From assembly GCA_910575625.1 (NCBI GenBank), contig CAJTFD010000009.1, positions 91,019 to 155,018 on the forward strand: a stretch of 64,000 nt of DNA. Reading direction: 5' to 3'. Below the pieces are notes generated by a model. It was given only the letters and a program-made list of their open reading frames with translations. It was not told where the DNA came from and made no database searches. Within the stretch, counting starts at the first letter, position 1. Each line of letters starts with the position of its first letter. The translations under genes and the position numbers were made by a program. This stretch comes from Clostridia bacterium. Lineage in GTDB: Bacteria; Bacillota; Clostridia; Lachnospirales; Lachnospiraceae. Positions 45,465 through 53,325 of the stretch are shown in pieces.

Positions 45465-46076
45465 CTAGATCCAATCACCTAAATCTATGATCTTGCGCAC
45501 ACCGCTCTCTTCATATGTATAGATCTGGAAATTGTCATATGTATAGATCCCATCCCGGCCCGGGCCGTTACAACTGGGCGTGGTCTGGCTCTTCTTCGGC
45601 TTCCCGGCTTTTTGTATGAATGTGTCGAAATTTTTGCCGATCTTTGCATCAGCAGTGATATCCTTCAAAAGCCTTCCGCCTGCAGTGACCTTCCAAACCT
45701 TCTTGTTGCTGAGCCGCACGGCTGTCTTCGCCGCTTTGCCGTTCTTCAGGAAATAATATTTCTTCCCCTTGATCTTCACAGTCTTGTCCTTGACCATCCG
45801 GCAGTCACTGTCAAAATAATACCTGTCCGCGCCGACCTTCTTATAACCTTTATAGGCCGCGCCGTCTTTGCCGAAGTAGTAACGGTTTTTCTGGACCGTT
45901 TTCCACGTGTTCCTGACCTTCCTGCCTTTTGCATCGTAGTAGCAGATCTTGCCATTTGCTTTCTGCAGCCCACTCTTTGCCGCCGCTGAAACAGGCGTCG
46001 CGGCAAGGGGTACGGTGAAGATCTGCATGAGCAGCAAGAACAGCAAGGTCAGGGATACCACCCTTTTCCTATCCAT
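45465..46076 (-). CDS. wall-binding-repeat protein with C-terminal CNGPG domain
   Basis: A 203-residue secreted protein. The signal peptide spans about residues 1-28 (start MDRKRVVSLTLLFLLLMQIF). Residues 30-130 hold wall-binding repeats (GLQKANGKICYYDAKGRKVR, KTVQKNRYYFGKDGAAYKG). Residues 140-203 carry a CNGPG domain (GKNFDTFIQKAGKPKKSQTT, then SCNGPGRDGIYTYDNFQIYT). The start at 46076 follows AGGAGGATAGGGAG; the longer frame to 46181 lacks a plausible signal peptide at its own N-terminus. It is the first gene of the MBOAT operon. Confidence 0.82.
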   Translation of the reverse strand: MDRKRVVSLTLLFLLLMQIFTVPLAATPVSAAAKSGLQKANGKICYYDAKGRKVRNTWKTVQKNRYYFGKDGAAYKGYKKVGADRYYFDSDCRMVKDKTVKIKGKKYYFLKNGKAAKTAVRLSNKKVWKVTAGGRLLKDITADAKIGKNFDTFIQKAGKPKKSQTTPSCNGPGRDGIYTYDNFQIYTYEESGVRKIIDLGDWI

Positions 46077-46312
46077 CTCCCTATCCTCCTTTTTAAGATA
46101 CCTCCGACCTCTTTTCACAGTCAGATGTAAAATGATGGTTATTTCATTATTTATTTTAACACCAAAGATATCTTGGTTCAATGATCATTTCTAAAATCTG
46201 TAAAAATATGTAAAAAAATCTACTCTGCCGGATCGCTGCCTGCAAAAGCTGTTCCTATACCGACTCCTTCTTTCTATATTTCATTTGACAGCAGCTTAAA
46301 ATGATCGTACTT

Positions 46313-46573
46313 TCAAACAATAAAAAGGGATAACCCTTTATCCTGAGTTATCCGTAACTTATTTCGCACATATAAATTTTTAGCCTTGAAATGAACATGA
46401 GATATCCATATAAAAATGTAAGCGCTCAAAATAAAACCACCTACATACAAAGTCAGCTTGGATAATCTACTCGCAAAATAAGTACAACAAAAAACATCAT
46501 AATGATCAGTAACTGATCCCTCATCAAAATACTCTATCTTGCAAATCTTTCCATATATACTTCTCATAGTCAT
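46313..46573 (-). CDS. possible small membrane protein, unknown
   Basis: An 86-residue open frame with one hydrophobic stretch (LTLYVGGFILSAYIFIWISH). Its last codons lie inside a terminator-like hairpin (AAAGGG/CCCTTT at 46320-46336 followed by T's on the minus strand), the ribosome site is poor and I recognise no family. It may be only the 3' region of the hsd operon. Confidence 0.25.
   Translation of the reverse strand: MTMRSIYGKICKIEYFDEGSVTDHYDVFCCTYFASRLSKLTLYVGGFILSAYIFIWISHVHFKAKNLYVRNKLRITQDKGLSLFIV
46314..46337 (-). terminator. terminator of the hsd operon
   Basis: A six-base AAAGGG/CCCTTT stem with a four-base loop is followed on the minus strand by TTATTGTTT. It is the only terminator-like site after hsdS. 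Confidence 0.5.
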
Positions 46574-46604
46574 TTCAGTTTTTTCTCTTTACACCCAGAT
46601 GCCC

Positions 46605-47981
46605 TTATAATACTGCTTTCACCAACGCTCCCGCCCATTCCTCCGCAGGATCATTCGTCCCCAGTCCACCGCAAAACGCTCGAGCTAAAATCGCTTTTTT
46701 CATGGTGTCGATCTGGGATAGGACAGCTTTGGCGGCGGATTGGGCTTGTTGCTCTTTTCTAAAAAGCTTGTCCAGGATAAAAACAATCTCTCTTTGTTCT
46801 TCGCTTGTCGGAAGCGATATAGGTATCGTCTTAATATTTGTGATAGACAATTTCCCTAATGTCGCAGAAGCAATTAAATTTTTTATTCTTTGTTGAACAC
46901 CATTAGATGACAAATACCATGCTAAGAATTGGCTATTACATTTCAAGTTAGTCATTTTTACAGCGTTTTCCGTGAGATTTGCACCATCGTATTTATCAGG
47001 AATTATACCACAATCACCTATACAAGCCCCAACATTAGTAATATAAACATCGCCCGCATTCACGGTGTAATTTTTGATGTACTGCCAAACATCGTCAGGA
47101 ACAAACATGATCCCCTCATCTAAAACTGTCCCCAGCTTTAAATTTCCAGCTTTTAAATATGGATGACCTGTATCATCCGTTGTTAATGACATTCCCTTAG
47201 GAACACGTTTTCCGCCCTTAACATCTGATATAGAATCAATATTTGTTTCCTGCCAGCCCTTCAACTCAACTCCATGCTCTTTTCTCCACCGCTCCGTCAG
47301 TTCACCTGAAAACGCCTTATGCAGGATCGCGGATTTCCGCAGTTCAAAACCGTCCACAACCGCCTGTGCCTTTTCTTTCGCCTCATCCAGCTTAGCAAAC
47401 AGGCTTTCAATGCGGTCAACGATGCGCTGTTGTTCAGCCAAAGGGGGGACGGGAACATAGTACCCTTTTACAAAATCCATACTGATTCGCTGTTGTCCAA
47501 CAGTCCCACTATAAGTAGCACTACCACGAGATATAAAATCTTCTGTTGAGACAAGCAGAAAAGTATACTTCTGATTCATAAGGGGCTGCCGCAAAATAAT
47601 CAACTCTGTTGTACCGCCGCCAATACCATTTGTCAGCCCTTGGATCACCATTGATTTTTGATTTTCAAAGCAAGGACTGATTTTTGCAAATGCAACATCT
47701 CCATCTGCAAATTGAGTATGGTTTTTTCTAGCTTTTCCCCATGGTCGTATTTCAAATGTAAATCGACCTGTCATGCCAGCTTCAATCCGCTCCATGGGTA
47801 CAAATGACGCTAGAACAGTATCATCAGCAGTGACCTTTGGATTTATTTTGTAAAGTTTACCAAGTTTGACCCAACACCAATTCTCAGGAATCGGATATGG
47901 CTGTTCCTCTGTTGGTACAAGTGCTTGTTGTAACTTCTCTTCTGGCGACAACGCACTCGCCGCCTTTTTCCCTCTCGCCAT
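46605..47981 (-). CDS. hsdS: type I restriction-modification specificity subunit
   Basis: A 458-residue HsdS that selects the target sequence for the restriction and methylation complex. It has two target-recognition domains (about residues 30-170 and 245-385), each followed by a conserved helical spacer (PPLAEQQRIVDRIESLFAKL and LPTSEEQREIVFILDKLFRK). The first TRD has PENWCWVKLGKLYKI at its start. Both halves appear intact. It lies directly after hsdM. Confidence 0.95.
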   Translation of the reverse strand: MARGKKAASALSPEEKLQQALVPTEEQPYPIPENWCWVKLGKLYKINPKVTADDTVLASFVPMERIEAGMTGRFTFEIRPWGKARKNHTQFADGDVAFAKISPCFENQKSMVIQGLTNGIGGGTTELIILRQPLMNQKYTFLLVSTEDFISRGSATYSGTVGQQRISMDFVKGYYVPVPPLAEQQRIVDRIESLFAKLDEAKEKAQAVVDGFELRKSAILHKAFSGELTERWRKEHGVELKGWQETNIDSISDVKGGKRVPKGMSLTTDDTGHPYLKAGNLKLGTVLDEGIMFVPDDVWQYIKNYTVNAGDVYITNVGACIGDCGIIPDKYDGANLTENAVKMTNLKCNSQFLAWYLSSNGVQQRIKNLIASATLGKLSITNIKTIPISLPTSEEQREIVFILDKLFRKEQQAQSAAKAVLSQIDTMKKAILARAFCGGLGTNDPAEEWAGALVKAVL

Positions 47982-47982
47982 A

Positions 47983-49404
47983 TCACACCTCCGAGCCTTG
48001 CAGTGCCTTCAACTCATTTACCACGCTCTGCAAGAGGTCAACCGCTCCTTCAAGCTGCACTATAGCCTCCTCACCGCTCTCGATCGGGTCGGGCAGATCG
48101 GCATAGTCAACAATAGAATCATCCCGGATCAGACCAAGGTCAAGACTGTTGCCCTTTTCTGCGATCTGCTCACGGGTAAATACGCTCCATCGCTCATCCT
48201 GTACAGCGTGACGGTCTGCCGCTCCATACGCCGCCTCAAAGTCTGCAAAATGCTCTGTTTTCAGTGGGTTCGTTTTGCCGAAGGAGGGCATATTGGTACG
48301 CAGATCATAGAACCAGACTTCCTGCGTATTGCCCTTGTCCTCTTTGCCACGGATAAAGAACAGCACATTGGTCTTGACCCCCTGTGCGTAGAAAATGCCA
48401 GTAGGCAAGCGCAGAACCGTATGAAGATCGCACTTGTCCATCAGATCAATACGGATCTTCTCTCCTTCACCATCCGCAAAGAGAACGTTATCAGGCAGCA
48501 CCACAGCGGCGCGGGCTTTCCCATCCGCTTTCAGACTACGGTAAATATGCTGCAGAAAATTCAACTGCTTGTTGCTGGTGGTGTAGGTGAGATCGTCACG
48601 GGTGGCACGTTCGCCGCCCTTCTTGGTTCCGAACGGTGGATTTGTGAGGACCACATCATAGCCCCTCATGCCCTTGCCCAGATTGGACAGGGTATCACCC
48701 AGCGTGATCTCTCCCTCGATATCATGCAGCATGGCATTCATCAGGGCGAGACGGTGGGTATCGTGTACCAGCTCCGTACCTGTAAAAGCCTCCGTCCGCT
48801 CAAAGGCAGCCGTATCAGCGTCAAGGTCAAAGAAATCATCGGTCTGAGCCGCAACGTATTGATGGGCTGCGATCATAAAGCCAAATGTACCGCAAGCAGG
48901 GTCGTTGCAGCGTTCTTTTGGCTGCGGCTCCACCAAGCGTGTCATGACATCGATCAGCACACGCGGAGTAAAATACTGCCCTGCGCCTGACTTCTTCTCG
49001 TTGGCGTTCTTCTCCAAAAGCCCTTCGTACAGATTGCCAAGCCCTTCCTCACGGGCAGAAAACCAGTCCAATCCATCAATGGTCGTAATGATCTTTTCAA
49101 GATTTTTTGGCTCGTCAATGTTGGTGGTCGCGCCCTGGTATATCTCACGCACACGGCCTGTGCAGTTCTCGCCCAGATGGTCCAGCAGCTCCTTATAGAA
49201 CTTCTTCAATCCAATGCCGCTCTTTGCAGCCAACTTGTCCCAGCGGTAAGCCTCTGGTATCTGGCCCTCTGCGCCTGTCTCCTTCGCCATTTTCAGGAAC
49301 AGGATATAGGTCAGCTCCGTCACATATTGGTGATATGTGATGCCATCATCACGGAGAACATTGCAGAGGTTCCAAAGCTTAGAAACAATTTCCTGGGTCG
49401 TCAT
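47983..49404 (-). CDS. hsdM: type I restriction-modification methyltransferase subunit
   Basis: A 473-residue N6-adenine methyltransferase. The N-terminal helical domain is MTTQEIVSKLWNLCNVLRDD. The SAM-binding motif is DPACGTFGFMIAAHQY and the catalytic motif NPPFGTKKG. Length is normal. The ATG at 49404 overlaps the stop of a 50-codon ORF by one base. A TTG directly before extends the frame by one codon and is not needed. Confidence 0.96.
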   Translation of the reverse strand: MTTQEIVSKLWNLCNVLRDDGITYHQYVTELTYILFLKMAKETGAEGQIPEAYRWDKLAAKSGIGLKKFYKELLDHLGENCTGRVREIYQGATTNIDEPKNLEKIITTIDGLDWFSAREEGLGNLYEGLLEKNANEKKSGAGQYFTPRVLIDVMTRLVEPQPKERCNDPACGTFGFMIAAHQYVAAQTDDFFDLDADTAAFERTEAFTGTELVHDTHRLALMNAMLHDIEGEITLGDTLSNLGKGMRGYDVVLTNPPFGTKKGGERATRDDLTYTTSNKQLNFLQHIYRSLKADGKARAAVVLPDNVLFADGEGEKIRIDLMDKCDLHTVLRLPTGIFYAQGVKTNVLFFIRGKEDKGNTQEVWFYDLRTNMPSFGKTNPLKTEHFADFEAAYGAADRHAVQDERWSVFTREQIAEKGNSLDLGLIRDDSIVDYADLPDPIESGEEAIVQLEGAVDLLQSVVNELKALQGSEV

Positions 49405-49556
49405 CAAAAGCTGCCTCCATTCCGCTGTTGGTCGATCGCGGCTTGCCTTGAGATCTCAATCAAATGGGCCGCTATGGCCTCTTTCATCTGTTGCAGATAG
49501 GTTGGATCCACACAGGTGGGATCGTAAATACTGTATGGGTATTGGTTGTAGATCAT
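49404..49556 (-). CDS. 50-codon ORF coupled between hsdR and hsdM
   Basis: A short frame starting MIYNQYPYSIYDPTCVDPTY, then LQQMKEAIAAHLIEISRQAA and ending RNGGSF. Its ATG overlaps the hsdR stop by ATGA and its own TGA overlaps the hsdM ATG, so both junctions are translationally coupled. The C-terminal half is predicted helical. No family is known to me; it could be a small accessory or control subunit of the restriction complex. Confidence 0.65.
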   Translation of the reverse strand: MIYNQYPYSIYDPTCVDPTYLQQMKEAIAAHLIEISRQAAIDQQRNGGSF

Positions 49557-52500
49557 GCAATTTTTCCTCCGTCATCGTACAAATACTCATTGAGTTCCAA
49601 GATAATGCTTTCCAGTTTGTTGCCAAACACTTTGTTGATCTTCACAAAGCCGCCCTGCGCCTTGAATCGTCCGTCCTCATCAAATACGGTCACATTCAGG
49701 ACAGATTCTTCCATCAGGTATTTTTCCATCCTGGCGATCCAGTTCATTTCTTGCTTGGAAAATCCATGTGCTTTTTTCAGCTTGTCCACTGCCCGCCTGA
49801 TCCGGGCTTCATGGGAGATCAGAGCAGAACCGATGGCGTATCTGCGTATCAAGCTGATAATATCGGCGGCAATCTCCTCGTTCGTCATTTGAGAAATAGC
49901 CGTATTGAGCTGCTGGGTGGTAAAGCCCTCCCTATCCAGTGTCAAGCGGAGAGATCGTAAACCTTCTCGGGTCAGTTCTTTTGGCTTTGTACAGACAATA
50001 TTCAGTGCAGCGATCTCATTCAGGTTGCTCCTGACATAATCTGCAAATGCATCGAGATAATCTTCAGGTTTACTGCCGTTCCCATAGCCTCTGCTGTGTT
50101 CCAACAGTTCATCTTCATGGTCAGAGATCACAACAGGGCGGCCCCCATTGGGCTTGCACTGCCCCAGCATCCCTAATAACTCCGCATAGGCAAGCAGACG
50201 TTTCTTTGCATCCTCTGGCTTACACTGCTGGATATCGGCAATGAACTGGGTGGGGTCTTTCCCGCCTGTCATGCTGATAAAATGCTCCTTGATCCTGCTG
50301 TCCATATGCCGCTTTTTCCGCTGCAGTTTTGCAATGATCTGTTCTATCTGGTGCTGCACCTGCTTTTGATCATCTAACACTTCCAGCCCGTCCAAAAGCT
50401 GCTCAAATGTGGTGGCAGGATTGGCAGCAACGGGCTTCATGGTGTTGACTGGATCCAGAGAATCATAAACACCAACAGGGTCATAGATCTCAAAATGGGT
50501 CTTATGGATCTCAGGACAGAGACGGGTGGCACGGCCCATCATCTGCTCAAATAGGATCCGGGATCTGACACGGCGCATGAATACCAATGTTGTGATCTCC
50601 GGAATGTCAATACCCGTAGTCAACAGGTCAACAGTAACAACAACGCTTGGGAAGCGTTCGTTCTTAAAACGTTTAATGGCATCCAGCACCTGTTTCTTAT
50701 TACCACCGCCTACGGAGCCAGTGATCTTCATGATGCTATCATTATCCACACCTTTTTCCGTATAAATGTCCTTTAGGACTTTCACGATCAGATCAGCGTG
50801 GTCATCGTTGACGGCATAGATCAGCGTCTTACCCTGTTCGGGGCTTTCAGGGTCAATATCACGGGCAATCTCGGCCAGAACTGCCCGATTGAACGGCTCC
50901 GTTATGACTTGGCGGTTGAAGGATCCTACATCAAAGCTCAATTCGTCATCCAGAAGCTCAGAATTTGTGATCTCACCAGTCACTGGATCATACCGCACAA
51001 CAGTATCACCCTTTTTGTAATGGATGCCCTCTTTGCTCAATTTAGTGGTCAGCTCATGGGGCGCATCATGGTCAACCAAATACCCTTCGATCACAGCTTC
51101 ACGGTATGTATATTTGAATACAGGCTGTCCAAAAATTTCTGTTGTCTGCAGTGCTGGCGTTGCAGTCAGCGCAATCTTCACAGCGTCAAAGTATTCCACT
51201 ACACTGCGGTATTTACTCTGGTAATCTATCTGGTCACGGTAAAGGATCTCACCCTCGCCCATCTCTTTATCTAGGATATAACCTCTATGCGCTTCATCAA
51301 TGATGACCAAGTCAAAGTCAGACACGGCGGGCATAGTATCTTCGTTATTGTACAGGATCCGCTTTACCATGCTCTGGACCGTAGCGATCTGGATACGGGT
51401 CTCGCGGTCTATATCCTTATCTTCCAGGCCCTTGATGTTATAAATATCATCAAGGGTCATCAGATCTTCCAGCTTAACTTCTTTGAACACGTCTGATGCT
51501 TGGTCACCCAGAGCAGTCCTGTCCACAAGAAAAAGGATCCTGCGAAAGAACCCTGTTTTCAGAAAACGGTAGATCATACCCAAAATGGTGCGGGTCTTAC
51601 CTGTACCTGTTGCCATTGCGAGCAGGATGCTGCTTTGTCCATCGGTGATCGCTTTCTCGGCTTTCTCGATCGCCCTGATCTGATACTCTCGGAGATTTAG
51701 GCCGTCTCGGTCACGCAGCAGGTCATAGGACATTTCCCGCAATTCCTGATCCCGTGCAGAAATATCCTTTTCAAGCAGCTCTAACATTCCCATTGGACTC
51801 ATCCAGCCTCTCAAAGCCTTGGGATCGTTATCAGGTTGCCGTAAATCCAGAAACCATATACCGCTTTTGGTATCGTATTGTTTTAAATACGGTCTGCCAT
51901 TGGTGGCAAAGGTGAACGGCACTTTGTAGCTGCCCCATGTTCCGATCTGGTAGGCTTTATCGGCGCTGCGGATGTTTCTTGAATAATCCTTGCACTGGTG
52001 ATCAATGACAGAGGGAATATCCTTATAGACAGCTTTTGCTTCAATCGTGGCTACCATCTGTGTATCAACGAACAGGGCATAATCGACATAGCCCCTATTA
52101 CCAACGGCGGAATCTGTAGGCCATTCAGCGATCGCAATATAACGGCCCTTTGCAGGGCGTGTTCCTTTGGAATAGCGCAGCTGCTCTGTATCGGCCTCCC
52201 AGCCTACTTTACGCAGCTGTTCATCTATCAAATAGCGCGTCTCTGCCTCGGATCTGATCCTCTGGCTTGCAGCTTCACTGGATCGTTTTTTTCTGGTTTC
52301 CTTCTGAACAACGGGGGCTGCCGCCGCTGCCTTTTCGGCCTCCGCTATCAACCGTTCTTCTTTGGTCTGTTCTCCCTGCTTATCGCTGCTGATAGGTCCG
52401 GATGTTTCAGACGGCATAACAAAGGGCTGATCTTGATAGTTCCAGTCCCCATAGGTCTGCATAAACCATTCACACAGGCCATATGCCATTTGGAGCAACG

Positions 52501-52843
52501 CCTTTCCATCTGTTACAGAAGCATAGTTTTCGTGCACCGCTTTATTGCGGGTCTTGCATAAGGCGTGGAGGATGTCTGCCAAGTCACGGGTGAGCATCCC
52601 CTCACGGAACAGACTGTCGATCTTATTTACTGCTGTGTGATCGCTAGGCAGGGGGATCTTATCATAGGAGAAACACAGATTAACAATCGTTTCGCCGATC
52701 ATCCCCAGCTTTATCAGACAGGAATTGGGATCACTGTATAGATATTTTTCTGCCAGCTCTCCAAAATTTGCCAGCACGGGGAAATGGCTGTCCAAGAATC
52801 CAAAGTTAGATTTCATGCTGATATCTCCTTGCTGGTCACTCAT
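49553..52843 (-). CDS. hsdR: type I restriction endonuclease subunit
   Basis: A 1096-residue motor and nuclease subunit. Residues 10-150 look like a DUF4145-type N-terminal domain (FPVLANFGELAEKYLYSDPN). The nuclease domain contains YVDYALFVDTQMVATIEAKA (D...ExK). The SF2 helicase motifs are MATGTGKTRT and IIDEAHRG with later FMRRVRSRILFEQMMGRATR. The C-terminus is helical. Its ATG overlaps the downstream frame of the frameshifted HTH gene by ATGA. Confidence 0.95.
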   Translation of the reverse strand: MSDQQGDISMKSNFGFLDSHFPVLANFGELAEKYLYSDPNSCLIKLGMIGETIVNLCFSYDKIPLPSDHTAVNKIDSLFREGMLTRDLADILHALCKTRNKAVHENYASVTDGKALLQMAYGLCEWFMQTYGDWNYQDQPFVMPSETSGPISSDKQGEQTKEERLIAEAEKAAAAAPVVQKETRKKRSSEAASQRIRSEAETRYLIDEQLRKVGWEADTEQLRYSKGTRPAKGRYIAIAEWPTDSAVGNRGYVDYALFVDTQMVATIEAKAVYKDIPSVIDHQCKDYSRNIRSADKAYQIGTWGSYKVPFTFATNGRPYLKQYDTKSGIWFLDLRQPDNDPKALRGWMSPMGMLELLEKDISARDQELREMSYDLLRDRDGLNLREYQIRAIEKAEKAITDGQSSILLAMATGTGKTRTILGMIYRFLKTGFFRRILFLVDRTALGDQASDVFKEVKLEDLMTLDDIYNIKGLEDKDIDRETRIQIATVQSMVKRILYNNEDTMPAVSDFDLVIIDEAHRGYILDKEMGEGEILYRDQIDYQSKYRSVVEYFDAVKIALTATPALQTTEIFGQPVFKYTYREAVIEGYLVDHDAPHELTTKLSKEGIHYKKGDTVVRYDPVTGEITNSELLDDELSFDVGSFNRQVITEPFNRAVLAEIARDIDPESPEQGKTLIYAVNDDHADLIVKVLKDIYTEKGVDNDSIMKITGSVGGGNKKQVLDAIKRFKNERFPSVVVTVDLLTTGIDIPEITTLVFMRRVRSRILFEQMMGRATRLCPEIHKTHFEIYDPVGVYDSLDPVNTMKPVAANPATTFEQLLDGLEVLDDQKQVQHQIEQIIAKLQRKKRHMDSRIKEHFISMTGGKDPTQFIADIQQCKPEDAKKRLLAYAELLGMLGQCKPNGGRPVVISDHEDELLEHSRGYGNGSKPEDYLDAFADYVRSNLNEIAALNIVCTKPKELTREGLRSLRLTLDREGFTTQQLNTAISQMTNEEIAADIISLIRRYAIGSALISHEARIRRAVDKLKKAHGFSKQEMNWIARMEKYLMEESVLNVTVFDEDGRFKAQGGFVKINKVFGNKLESIILELNEYLYDDGGKIA

Positions 52844-53036
52844 AAAATAAAATCCTCGTTTTTAGATCCATGTTTTTTGGATCTCTCATCCGAAAGCCTC
52901 TTAAGATCCGCTGGGATAAGCCAGGTCTTTGCTTTTTTGACCGCGCCTCTGCCTGGCCATCTGCGCATAGAACGCTGATCCTGCGCGGTGTGATCCCCCT
53001 TTGCTCAGATGCTCCTGCCGTTGTTAAATATTCCAT
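52840..53036 (-). pseudogene. small HTH regulator with frameshift, upstream of hsdR
   Basis: The ATG at 53036 (AAAGGGG upstream) opens MEYLTTAGASEQRGITPRRI, a short MerR-like HTH. Near 52948-52955 the conserved family continuation (RGAVKKAKTWLIPADLKRLS, then DERSKKHGSKNEDFIL) lies in the -1 frame. That frame ends with TGA overlapping the hsdR ATG. A one-base loss explains this best. An A AAA AAG slippery heptamer in the first frame (near 52933-52942) could also place ribosomes in the correct frame. Small HTH proteins of this sort are often the first gene of type I systems. Confidence 0.7.
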
Positions 53037-53325
53037 AACCATTCCCCTTTCCATATCTCAATCGGGGCATTCCATAGATTTTTTTAATTATACATCATAT
53101 AGCGGAACAAAACAACAAAAAAACGGAGTCCTGTATGAGATCGACCTCTGTTCCCACCCCTTGCAAAAGAGGGATGGTCGTCTTCAGATGATCAGCATCT
53201 GGGGTTCCATAAAGATCCTGTAAGGGGTCAGCGGGAACAACCTCATTATGATATGAATAGGATCTCAAGACCTTTGAAATAATGACCAAAGCGGTGCAGA
53301 CGGATGTTTTTATAATTTATCCATA

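Noticed and set aside
53095..53289. Minus-strand 64-codon frame before the HTH pseudogene
   Set aside because: No start context, no recognisable domain and atypical composition; the 53037-53325 gap otherwise shows nothing I can support.
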